A stretch of DNA of 64,000 bases from Fasciolopsis buskii (taxonomy: Eukaryota; Platyhelminthes; Trematoda; Plagiorchiida; Fasciolidae): assembly GCA_008360955.1 (NCBI GenBank), contig LUCM01005004.1, positions 1-64,000 on the forward strand. Reading direction: 5' to 3'. Under the pieces are notes generated by a model. That model did no database searches, was not told the origin of the DNA, and was given only the letters and a program-made list of their open reading frames with translations. This document shows, one piece after another, positions 50,351 to 62,064 of this stretch (position 1 is its first letter; each line of letters begins with the position of its first letter). The translations under genes and the position numbers were made by a program.

Positions 50351-50799
50351 AAACTCCTGGTCATTTGACGTCTCAGGGTCCCCCCCCGTTGTAAGTTGCA
50401 TCTGGGGGACGGACCTACATGCATCAAACAGTAACACTAAAGTCCAGGCTATCCATCATTTCTGAGCTTCATGTGGCAAGGAGCTCTGTGTGGCAGTTCC
50501 CGCTGAATGCAGGGCTTCTTTGATCTACTCCCTGGTCATTTTGCTCAGACGACAATCGCATTGATAATTTCGAATGGAATTGTAGTCGGTGCTTGTCGTT
50601 TAGACTCAGCTATTTGAAAAATCCCACAGAACACATTGAGAGCAACACAACGTGGCGAACAGGCTCGTTTTCAGTTATTCGTATTCATACTAATACATAA
50701 CAATAAATATGGTCTGAAGATGGCTCAAGGGAAATTGTCGGTTTGCAGTCACATCAGTTCACAATTCTAAGAATGCGTCTGTGTGTATGTGTAATTGAT

Positions 50800-51190
50800 C
50801 AATTTGTCACATGATCAGGTTGTAGACCACTTATCGGATAATGACAAGTGGGCCAGGGAAGTTCAAGAGTCTGGACAAATTGTTTCTGAGCCCATAGAGG
50901 AGGGTTACACAAACGAACAGAGACGGCTTCGGCTGTGTTCAAGATGCGACACTTGACAGTTCTTGATTGTCCGCCCCTAACTTTGTAGATGGCGCGAAAA
51001 GCACTTGTCACGTTCACTGCGTGGTTTGACTCGACAAAGTGTGAACACACCACGCCAGTGATTACCTTAATTGTTCCTGTGCTCAACCAAGCCGGGTGGT
51101 GTTCACGAACGCGATCGGACAAACGCCTGGTCGTGCGGCCAATATACCTGGTCCCACAGGAGCAGAAAAGAAGCTTACGATGACACTGTC
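50800..51190 (-). mobile_element. Penelope-like element, GIY-YIG end of the ORF
   Basis: The minus-strand frame from 51190 reads LLFCSCGTRYIGRTTRRLSD, then REHHPAWLSTG, HFVESNHAVNVTSAF, and ends with LNTAEAVSVRLCNPPLWAQ and QTLELPWP. CSCGxRYIGRT with a following R..EH is the GIY-YIG endonuclease core of Penelope-like elements, and the LxTAEAxxIR pattern is its usual C-terminal tail. The frame is open for about 107 residues, so this copy is younger than the one at 11016. The reverse transcriptase is cut off by the R1 pair at 51209. Confidence 0.75.
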
Positions 51191-51208
51191 CTTTGCTGTG
51201 ATTATTTC

Positions 51209-51485
51209 ATATGTATTGGTTTTAATTATGAATGATATAATGTCAATAACGCAGCGTTGTTGGTAGATGTAATGCACCAACGTTTCGAATACCGTGGGTA
51301 GTCTTTCTCAAGGCGGTTTTTATTGAAAAACTTGCCTTGAGAAAGACTACCCATGGTAGTCGAAACGTTGGCGCATTACATCTACCAACAACGCTGTGTT
51401 ATTAACATTATATCATTCACAGTTAAAACCAATACATGGCGCATCGATTTTTCGATACACTCCCTACGTCATTTGGTCCTGAGTA
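51209..51485. repeat. R1 fold-back element (two inverted arms), copies 6 and 7
   Basis: A plus-strand arm (51209-51317) and a minus-strand arm (51334-51433) of R1 are separated by about 16 bases. Terminal CATATGTATTGGTTTT at the left mirrors AAAACCAATACATGGCG at the right. Arms of about 95-105 bp would form one very long hairpin. The extension (GCGCATCGATTTTTCGATAC, CTCCCTACGTCATTTGGTCC) follows at 51437-51485. Confidence 0.8.
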
Positions 51486-54400
51486 CTTGGTCACAGCTGC
51501 ACTGGCCTAGATTGCAGTATGTTTCCTGTTTTCACATCAGCAATACTAAATATAGAAAGTCTAACAACGAATCGTCAGGTGATTACCTATTTCCTGTTAA
51601 GTCCATGGTTATCATTCTCTCTCTTGGTAGATAATTAAGCTTTCCGGAACTGCAAATGGATCGTCAGTCGGAGGGGTTTGGTTTCAATTTGTCTTCGGAG
51701 GCAGCAAAGGCAATTGTGCAAATGAATTGTTTACCCGCATATTTTGCAACAATTGACTTCTCTTCCCGTTAATACATCATTAAGTGAAACAAGCGTGGAC
51801 AGCAAATTACTCCACTTAAAGCGCAAAACCAAATGATAGGCACTCCCTAGGAATAAACAAACTATATCCATTCTTATAAGGATTTTACCGCGGAAATCTA
51901 TACCACTAACAAAAACTCTCGTCCCTGGAGCCTACAGGTTTAGCCGATCTCAACCATGCTCAACAGTTCACTGACTGCAAACATATGGACGAATTTCTGG
52001 ACTTTAGATCCACTGGGTTCTGAGTAATTTCATTTGTTGTAAAAGCACAACACTATTTTGTTATTCTTTTTGATTTTTTCTCAGTTGCGTTTTGCAACTC
52101 ATTAGCAGATTAGATTCGGAAATGCCATGAAAATTCGGACTGAGGCTGGAGATTAGCGAAAAACGGGTCCCTTTAAAGCTGTACCATTTTTCTCGAAACA
52201 TCCAAATCTGCTGGTCATCTTGGTCATGTTACACAGAGGATCATAAGTGATAATCTTATTCTGATATGGACTGCGCTGGCCTAATCTTCAGTTAGCGTTT
52301 TAATTATCGACACTATGCGCCATACTTGGCTAGTTTGATAGTAATGTGAACAACACATTGTTATTTCACTTCCAGTTCATTAGCCGACCTGCTTTTCTCA
52401 CATCTGAGCATTCATCTTAAGTGAGATAAACGACACCAAAATGTCACAGAACACTGATATAATTTCACATTGTTACACCATATTCGTCTATGCCGAAATC
52501 CTAAGGTCAAGAACGCACGTGAGCGCGCAAGCATCTATGCCCATGCATTCTCTTGCGCTTTATTCTGAGAGAACGGCGAGCACTCCGCGTCCATCAGTGA
52601 GGCTTTTTGTTGTCATTCTTACAGTAGTAGGAATCGATTTTGTTCCGTAACTCTTGTGCCTCTTTGTGTAGGACTTTGAATGCTGTTTTTGTTGATTGGG
52701 TACCAAATATTTTGATCTTTCGTGCCTACCACACCAGCGTACTCGGAATAATTCGTTGTGATTCTGAAGTCCCTTCTGACAGTTTGCTGTCATTACGATG
52801 CATCCGAATTTAACTCATCGGTACTATTATGTACGGTTGCAAGATTGTAGATAGCCAGTGTCACTCTGCTGCTTTAGAAACCGTTCACACGTGCGTGGAA
52901 TAGCGAAGCTAGTGTGAATATCTCAACAGGACGACTGAAATTGTGTGCAGATGGAGCACTCGGAATGCACGAGGCGAATCACATGATAAAACGTCATGCT
53001 GACCAGAATAAAAATTTCCAGTTACTCTAATGGATCGACTACAAACAGAGTCTACAAGCTCATGATTTATAAGTGGATTAATCATCAGCTGGTAGATAAA
53101 TGCACCAGTAGGCACAAGATCCATTTGTGCAATTGTTACTAAACTTGCCAAATATAGATGAGAAGACGCAAACCACTTGGACCCGTTCTACCCTACCATT
53201 AAGCTTAGCAGATGAACCTGTAAACAGCGCTATTGTATTTGCATAGTATTTTCGTGCGATTAGTGCTGATATATGTACTGGCGATATCCTGTCGACAGCA
53301 CTCTCATGCGGACAATAAATCGTAAATAACAAGTAAGCATGTCGGTCAGCTTTTAACAATTGCGCCAAAAAGAATTTCAGGTTGGTGACCAGAATTTTAT
53401 CTCAGTGATATTCGATTTTTTCCGTATTCTCCCTTTCTCTGTCTGTGGTTGCAACTGGTTTGTTCGCGGAAAGAAATTATGCTCTGGCGTGAAAGACGGA
53501 ATCGCTTACTCCGATGAAAGGTGCCTAAGGTGAAATCATAGCTGGATTCTGAGATAGCACTTTGGATAAGCTTCTCGCGAACAAGAATGCAGTTTTGTTC
53601 TAGTTGTTTAGGGAAGCCTATTTGATTCCGAGCGAGGAATCTGCGCTCTGAAATTAAGATTTCAATCTGATTTCGATAGAGATAAACAAACAAAAAGAGT
53701 ATTCTTTGTAGAAAAATCAAAGCAGCGTCAAACTCGGGAAAATCTAAAAGCGGCCGTGATAATTGCGTTGGAATGAAATACCTTTCAAAATTACACTTGA
53801 GCAAGAAGCAAAATCATACCTATTTATGCTAATGTACTGGACTCTGAAGGATAAAATCCGATCCCATTGCTTGCAGCCAGCTACTGAGGTTTAAGTTGCT
53901 CAAGCTTCTTAAAAACGATCTGTAGTTCAGCAGGTGGACTATAGGGGTTGGCACCCCTATACACTTTTCTGATTCACGTATTCGGCGGTTTTTATCAGAT
54001 CTGAAAGGTGTACTACTATAAGTGTCTCATCCCTGAAGGCTTCCACGGAGAATTCCATATTTTTTAATTTATAAAGTTTATGTATATATATGTGTATATA
54101 TCACATAGTCGTTACTTTGAAAAAGTTAGCCTATTTGCCTTTACTTTGATTAAGGGCACAATGAGATGCTTAGGTTTTTGGTTGTTCTACCGTGTTCTAC
54201 CTGCCGTCAACGACGTTACATCGATTCCACTCATCAAGTGATAGAACACCAAGCGATTCCTGATTGTTTTCTAGTGTTTAACTAAACAGCAACATCCTTT
54301 CCGGCGTGACACCAAGCAGTTGTGTAAGATCTTCGGTGCGTAAAGATTAAGATTTCTTCACTGAATTTCACACTCCCCATAAAATTGGTTTCAGAGCAAT

Positions 54401-56529
54401 GCAATACTTCAAACAAACCCTCTGCTTTCTCATTTCGTTCCTCAGTAAAGGATTTTTCCGTTCACTTCGTGCTGAAAATCAGAACGTTATTTTACCTTCT
54501 AGGGTACCAGTTGTTCTACTGGTTACGGTTCGGGTAACTCGTAGTATTCCTGCGATTAGAAAGCCTCGATACACGCCTGCCTGAACACATGACAGAGTTG
54601 ACGGTGTCAAAGTATTGTGAGTCGCTGTTTTCATACTCCTTTGGACCAAATGATACAGCGGATGCTAATGAACAAGCGCTAGAATGTCATGATCTTTAGC
54701 CGTTTGTGATAATTTGTCTTCGTGAAAAGCACTAGAATAGCTAGTTCATCCTTACAATCCAGGGCCATGGACTTGGAAACATCAAGGGCCTGGCGAGTAC
54801 TCGCAACAAGCAGTTAGCCACGCGGCCAACTTATTGACCTGAGCAAGTCATCCTAAGGTGCCAAACGCAAAGCACAGATCGTGGACAATTCATATTTTAA
54901 TTAGTGCGAGGTGAGCCCTGTCGAACTCTGTTGTGACCTAATTCTCAATAGGATTTCCATGCTCATCGCTTTGATGGTTTCTCGCACCTTTTCCGGTGAA
55001 AGATGTTTTCGACCTTAAATTTAATTAGATTGATTTTTATGAATTTGAGTTAGAGAAACTAGCCACAAAGGATTGAATGCCGCCATAATTTTGACGTGCA
55101 ACATTGAACAAGAAGCTCACAGCAAAACAGTAGATAACAATGCTTCATCCTAGTCAAATAGGTTAAAAGATGATATGAGAATGGAACTGCTAATCTTGAA
55201 CGCTAACCTTAGCCACCACATGCAGAGAAGGGTATTCCTAAAATGGTTTAAGAAGCGACCACAGGAAACACTACAGATCATGGCTTCTATATCATATTTA
55301 GAGAATTTAGGGATGTATTTATTAGTCTCACTGTGCCAGTGAATTAATCTAACGCTAGATGAGTGGTGCGAGTAAGACTTGGTTGTATCTCATTCCAATT
55401 CGTTTCTAGATCTGTAGCTTCCAAAATGATAAAGGTTTAACAGCTCCCTGGTTGAGCTCGCTGCATTTTATCCTCCGTCAACGAATATGGGAACCTCAAA
55501 CTTCGGTGATAACTAACACCCGTCTTTGAGTAGTTCAACAAATATTGTGCTTTTCTGGTGGATGAAAACGCTGTCGCATAGCTATTAAACGTCCAGCACA
55601 TGAAATAAAAGTCTGCACTGTACCGTAGTGCCCACATAGAATGCGTTTTAGTGCTGCATTTTTTCAAAATACCTTTCAATTCTATTCTGGAACTCTCAGT
55701 GTGAGAATCATCATAACTACCGTTAGGCAACTGAGATTTATTGTTGTTAGAAGTTATTCCCTGAGCGTTATCTACGATTCTGTTTAGGAATAAGAAAAAT
55801 TAAGTAAAAAATAAAGACGCAGCCAGGAGTTAAATGCCTATCATGTCCTCAAATAATTTATGCTATAATCTGACTAAGAATCACAAAAATCAATTTACAT
55901 TAATGGTAATTGTAAGTAATTGGATTTCTTCGGTAGCATATCCCTTTGTTCGACAATTAGATGCTGCAGCATGATTGGTCTGACAGCTAGCGGGCCTCTG
56001 CGACCTAATGAGCTATCTCACTCCGAAGATTCAGTCGTCCATCAAAGGTCAATGAACGCAGGCCGAACGAACTAGTTTGCTGATCCTCCACCTAAAGATT
56101 GACTTCAGTTGGCAGCTGAAACTGGAACGTTAGTATGAGACTAATTGATAAAGTCCGGTGGCCTTCCACTCAGACATTTTACGCTGTCCTATGAACTGGG
56201 CGTTGTTAAAATCAAATGCATTCGTTGAGAAGACTAATAGCTCACCTGCATGGTGGCTAGATTACCTTGCAGGGCCCTATTTCAAAAGGTAAAAAAGGGT
56301 TGAAGACGCCTGTTCTATTCAGTCACGGTAACCTCCAATCGAGTTTACCTTTTAGTCGCCATCGTCCACTTCAACTAACTCTAGTGATAAAAGCTGGGTG
56401 AACGGACAAAAACATATTTCCTGACGAGGGTCAGCATTCAGTGATCGATCAGTAGGCTGACTAATTCAACCCATTACGCCTAACCGGAGGTATCATGCGG
56501 CATTTTGGCTTTGTTTATTGATTGACAAC
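51486..56529. other. No recognisable gene
   Basis: No family motif in any frame. The longest frame (minus, 53804-53397) starts without an ATG and has a biased, repeat-like composition. A perfect 9-bp hairpin TATAGGGGT/ACCCCTATA with loop TGGC is at 53940-53961, and TA-rich tracts at 54076-54100. Confidence 0.45.
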
Positions 56530-56960
56530 CAGTGCGATGTTGCTGCAGTTTTGTTGGCCCCTGATCAGGATAACCGATATTATTATTCATCATTCACTTT
56601 CCTTATATATCCGTTCACCAGTTCTCGTGAGCAAAAAGAATTCCTTACTGTATCAATCGCCACCCAGGATAATCATGATCACACCGTCCAGTACATGGAG
56701 TGGAACTGATAGTGAAAACCGTGTTTCTGCTTACAGATACTTTTATTTTATTCTGCTTGTCTTCTATTCCCAACCGCCTAGATTTCCCTACGGTGCCTAT
56801 CTACATGCCGTACTGAAAACGTGTTCCGCACTTATAGTGGTTCATCATCAAATAGTATTATCAATGATTTTCGGTCTCGTAGCTCATATTTTCTCTAACT
56901 TCGTCAGCCTCTGAATCTCGACTTCTTCAACATCCCTACAGACGAATGAACATTTCCGAA
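56530..56960 (+). mobile_element. Possible CR1-like LINE 5' region, diverged
   Basis: The block TCGTCAGCCTCTGAATCTCG at 56901-56920 followed by ACTTCTTCAAC matches 22818-22850 of the CR1 copy. Upstream there is weaker similarity to its 5' region. No endonuclease domain follows. Confidence 0.4.
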
Positions 56961-57420
56961 CGCATTCAGCGTATCTCGTTCTTATGGGCTAAACACAACA
57001 TGTTATTGAGTTCTCTGATGTGCAATGGCCGGTGAGCTGCGCCTAGGTCAAATGTACTATCCATTCATGAAGAGAATCAGAATTTATTGAAAGGAATATC
57101 ATGCTGGATAGACCATATATTTAATCCCGGGGGCGGGCTCCGCCTGATAGGTTCGGCAGAATGAATCTGCTTTAGCCTTGCAAAGCTTAATTGAAACAAT
57201 ATTTCAAAATGATTTACTCGGAGCTAAGCTATTTTTAGAGCAGATCGTTTATTTACAGTGCTTTTTCATTGTTGCTTTTGAAGTTTTAAAAGGCCGAAAA
57301 TCTCTGGTTTTCCCCGGGTTTTTTTTGCCGGAGTGATTTACGATGCTTTTGCTGTAAATATAGGATGTTTGTGAAAGACTCACTCGTTACGAATGAAAGC
57401 CACTGATAAACTTGGCGGAC
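56961..57420. other. No recognisable gene
   Basis: A GC-rich patch (57128-57145) forms a small hairpin. Nothing else identified. Confidence 0.4.
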
Positions 57421-57432
57421 CAGTGCTTACTC

Positions 57433-57544
57433 ATGGGGACCATAGTATCTCAATATTTTCTTTTTTGTTTGTTGTTTGTAACTGTTTCAGCACTTCATCC
57501 TAAGAAGCACAAACACTCCCAGATAACCAGATTACGGATTTTAG
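57433..57544 (+). CDS. Candidate signal-peptide exon, unproven
   Basis: ATG at 57433 opens MGTIVSQYFLFCLLFVTVSA, a textbook signal peptide (polar start, hydrophobic core, small residues at the cleavage point), followed by a basic LHPKKHKHSQ. A donor-like AG/GTATTG lies at 57543-57546. It would be the first coding exon of a secreted protein, but I cannot find the second exon and no family is recognised. Chance hydrophobic frames of this length do occur. Confidence 0.25.
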
Positions 57545-57612
57545 GTATTGCTTTTGAGGCGCCACCAGAGACAATGAATTTATCTTGGTTCCTCTTCGAA
57601 TGCGTGCATTAA

Positions 57613-58364
57613 CTTGAAAAACGGTGTTAGATTACCAACCCACAAAAATTCAGGGAATGTAAACTGTCGATGACATTTTATATTACTTCGAATAGTTTGA
57701 ATCAAAAATAGAAGGAATAGATTTTAATTGAGAGTAACATTATTAAAGTCCTTGAGAAAGTCGGAAGAAATCTTCATTTTTTGGCCTTTAGAGGATGGTA
57801 TCGGAAAAAACAGAGCCCGCATGAGAATCCAGCGAACTGGTATGAAATTGTGTTAGCAGTTCGAAGTGACTCTCGCAGGTCCAAAATTTGTGTTAATAAT
57901 ACTGATCACCAGAATTTACATATAAGAACAATTATAGTGAAAAAATAAAAGGCCCATTGTTATTCGCAGGTGTTGTGCATGACTATAATGCACGGATTGT
58001 TATGTTTTTGTTTTTCTTTAATTATTACCAATAAGCAGCACGCATTTAACCAGTGACAATTAATAGCAACCCATTTTTATCAGTCGATTTCACGCACTCA
58101 CTTTGGATACCTACCTTTGGTAACTGAGATAGACGGCAAATGCATACATATATATAACAATATTTGTATAACCCCTGCTTTCATCCTAACCTTCTTAGGA
58201 TCGAAAAACCTAGAAGTATTGTCATTTTATAGTTATGCTGTTTCATATCAATTGGTCCACTGGCTTTGCAGGAACCTAACTCTTTGTCCAAAATGGTTGT
58301 TTATCACTGAAATTATTTGACACTTGCCTGCAGTTCACTACTATAATCTCAACTAATAGTGAAC
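57613..58364. other. No recognisable gene
   Basis: AT-rich, with no supported feature. Confidence 0.4.
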
Positions 58365-58620
58365 CGATGAGTGAAATGTGGCATTTTTAATTAGTTTCCG
58401 TATCTGGTGTAAGTAGAACGTAGTGCATTTCGGACGCGAATTAAAGGACAATGTTTCCGGGAGAACTCTAACGGTTTCGAGGTTGTTACTACTCATCAAG
58501 TATGCGTAACAGGTGCTCCTCTTTTCAGTCATCCTCATGCTTGTAAATTTCCTTCTCGGTTTGTCACTAGAATCCCGAATTAACTGAAACTGTCGACAAC
58601 TTATTCTCACCATAAGAAAT
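58365..58620 (-). mobile_element. Hammerhead element family B, decayed copy 3
   Basis: Aligns with 14960-15110 and 25205-25350, sharing CCGGGAG, ACGGTTTCG, ATCAAGTATGCGTA and the downstream CTTGTAAATTTCC region. The ribozyme at 58461-58505 has lost function: core CTGACGA became TTGATGA, stem I pairing is gone, and the cleavage-site C is changed. GAAA and TATGC remain. Confidence 0.65.
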
Positions 58621-61044
58621 AAGCTGACTGCGATTGGAAAAGGTCACGTAAGACACTTAGAATTGTAGGATAAGTGCCGTTTTTACTGGCCACCTGGAAA
58701 AAAACACAACGATCAGCGTAGTCGAAATCATTGGAGTAGTTAAGCTGGCCAGGTGCTACCATGCATGATCAGCCTCTAGGAGACGAGGCAGCTGAATAAA
58801 CAATATAGCTTAGGATATCAGCTGTGAGCACTGAAGATTTGTACGCAAACTGCACCTAATGAGCGGATTTAAAGTCATTTAGCGTACGAATAATTAGTGC
58901 AGTCTCGAATACCTTTGCCAGGATCGTTTCGTGTCCAGACTTTTCAAAGAAGTCGTCCACAGTTTAGTTCATCTCTAACAAAAATGGCTCGATTGCATAG
59001 AAGGGCTGCTATTCATTGTTTTAGTGACTGAGTCATTTTCATTCACGAACGATGAAAATTGATGGGAGGAAACTTTGAGTTCACGGTTCGTGTGAGTTAC
59101 CGTCATTTATGAAACTTGACATCCGACTTTTTGGTTATAGCTAAGTTTATCCAGTGTGCTACTTTCTACCACTCCCATTGTATCTTATGAATCAATTTGG
59201 ATGATTCCTTCTTGTGGGATTCGTCTATTGTCGGCCAGTTTTGGAAAAGGCACAATAGACAATATTCCCGTTGACACTGAGTACACTTCCTTCACTTTCA
59301 CTATCTGCTGTTTTCTTAGCTGATGGATAAACTCTTAAAAACAGGATGATCAACTTTCCCTTTTGATTTCATATATGGTCAATTATTCTTTTTTGTTTGC
59401 TTGTGGTTAAATGCAAAGCGTTCAGCTTTAAATAATCACAGAATGCAAGCTACTTTATTTTTAAGGCTGAAACAATAAAAACTTTTCCAGGTATACTTTT
59501 GCACAATTTATTAAGGCATTTGATCGAATGTGAGAATGTTTCAGGCAATCTCCAAGTTCCCATGAGACAGGATAGAAGTGGTTAGACGTTCCATTAACGA
59601 GAGAATAAAAAGATGGCAATTAGATTTCATAAACACACGCTTTACCCGAACGCGGCATCAGAGTCACTTGCGATTATCCTGAATGAGCCCTGCTATCAAT
59701 AATTTACCAATCACGACTATGAAGTACGCCATTCTCAAAGTCACCAATCACTTCAGCTCGATATCGACGTCCCGCAACAATAAGCATTCCATCGAGTCGG
59801 TTAGAGTTAGACAAGGAAGCAAGCCATGAGATTCAAAATGAGCTTTAGATACCCGAATGACTAGACTGTCAGCATTTCGTGCCATATTCATGGATGTGGA
59901 TCCATAGCATCGGCAGATTAGCAAGATAGAATAAACTGGAATTACTGTGAGCTGAGAGAGGCGTAAATAGGACGTTTGGCATTCACTACAAGGAGGATTT
60001 CGCTGCAATTTTTAGAAGTTCATTCATCAGACTATGATGGGAATCACAATATTGGAAGCAAGAAAATCACGTGCACTAAAATTCCAGTCAACAAGGATAT
60101 CTACCGCCGGCCGATCGACAGACAGGTGAACAACAGATTCAAACTGGAGAAAAAGGCAGAAATCCCAATTTTACTACTGACGGTGTTGTCGGTAGCTAAA
60201 ACATCAGACGGCAGCACCGAGCGAATCCCAACAAAACGTGGTCTAATAGCCAAGTGTCAGTTGATTTGTGAGCGAGTTGGTCTTTGTGTGCATGCTTGCA
60301 GTGGAGCAGCTCGTCGTGAACGGATTCAACCAACCGAAGTCGATGATTCTCAAACGTTAACTGGATGCTGGAATTGTTTGATGTTTGTGTTTCCGCGGGC
60401 TAGAAAACTGTCCCTTTCGCTAAATATCCATCCGAAGTCATATTGCTAAGTGCGGAAATCCGTCGAGCTGACAAAAGAAGAGGAATAACAACAAAGTTGT
60501 ATCACACCAGGTATTAGAAATTACTCGAAATCGTTCATGACAAAAATGGGCGTATTTTGTCTGATCGTGAAGCCTGTGCAGGGATTGAGTTCCGACTGGA
60601 GCAGTTAGGCTAACCAAGCATCACTAACTGCGAAACAAGATACAAAATGACAGTGATGAGCAGAAAATGCGAAATGATTTAGAGGAATTTTGTAAATAGT
60701 ATTATGAAGACCTCCAATTTTACTTTGGGAAAATCTGTATCTGTTTCAATTTCATGCTGGTTTTAATATCATATAGTGCTTAAGATTGTCAAGGGATGAA
60801 CCATCAAGGGAACATTATTTTCAACATGGAAAGAGCTTCCCATAAAGTTACTTATCTCACCTAATTAGGAAATATGTCCATTATTCAGCTCCATGAGTCT
60901 TATTTCGTGACCCTTGAATCATTTATTGTATTACTTGCTATTTCATCGACTTTCAACTTTTCTTGAAATGGTGTCATTGATTACTGAAATTCCACGAAGC
61001 AGATCTAGCCACCTGACGTAAAGAGTGTATCGTAAATCGGTGCA
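58621..61044. other. No recognisable gene
   Basis: An open frame at 59976-60449 has 157 codons but no early ATG, no family motif and no clear splice borders, so I do not call it a gene. Nothing else supported. Confidence 0.4.
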
Positions 61045-61157
61045 CCATGTATTGGTTTTTATTGAGTGATATAATATGAATAGCACAGTGTTGTTGGTAG
61101 ATGTAATGCGCCAACGTTTCGACTACCGTGGGTAGTCTTTCTCAAGGCAAGTTTTAC
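61045..61157 (+). repeat. R1 repeat arm, copy 8
   Basis: Starts CCATGTATTGGTTTTTATTG, keeping the terminal sequence seen at 51209, and runs to CTCAAGGCAAGTTTTACTAT. A single arm without the inverted partner or extension. Confidence 0.8.
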
Positions 61158-62064
61158 TATGGCAAACAAATAAAATAGGTCATTATTTAAACGATTTCCG
61201 ATTGTGCGAGCATCGGATCGGGCCTGAGTTTGAAGTGCATCAAAAAACCGATGCATGGTGAGTTAGATTCAATGTTAACGTTCTTAATATCATAACACAG
61301 CACTGCTAGTTGACGGAATAATTTTGTCGAAGTTGCCGTCGAGAATACGTAGGACAAAACACAACTGAAAGTAAGAATTGCAGAGCATAAACGATACACA
61401 CAAGATACAAGCGAAACAGACTTGGCAAAGCTAGATTGAGACCCTGAGAGCCCTCTCCATGTATTGGCCGATGGACACAAAATTTTCCCAATTGGCTTCC
61501 AGACGCCTGCTGATCAGTCGCATGCTAAATCGTTGGCAAACCGTCCTCAGCCCGATTGCACTAACAGAAACGACGGAGTAGCCACATCCGCTATGTGTAC
61601 TGTACCAACATCAAGGCCGATCGAGCTACCTGACGTTCGCAAACTGGGTCTAACCTCAATTGAATCCGCGACAGATGACATACAAATTGTTACCAGGTCT
61701 GACTAATACACGATTCCCTTTAAATACACAACGTGAGCAATGAATTTGCAGCAACACACAGGGAGATGCATTGAATTGTATTACATTGTATAGATATATG
61801 CGTACAAAAATAATGTCCCATTCCAGTCAAGAAACCTGAGGGTAAAAATAAAATAGGAAGAAAAGGATTTACGGTCATCACCTTGTAAAAATGTGAGAGA
61901 CAAAACTCATCGAGGAATAATCAGAACACATTATGATAGGATGCTCAGGATTTCGGCTAAACATGGCCACGGTTTGTCGAAATGCGTGATAAATATAAGA
62001 CAGCGGAGTTCATATAGATATTGGTTCTGGAGGGTATGGAACGAAAAGTGGATCGTGTTGAAGT
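61158..62064. other. No recognisable gene
   Basis: No supported feature in this stretch. Confidence 0.4.

Noticed and set aside
53397..53804. 135-codon open frame on the minus strand
   Set aside because: It starts without an ATG, has no motif, and its composition looks like AT-rich non-coding DNA. No splice borders support an exon.
59976..60449. 157-codon open frame on the plus strand
   Set aside because: It starts at TTG with no early ATG and no family motif. The length is within chance for this amount of sequence.
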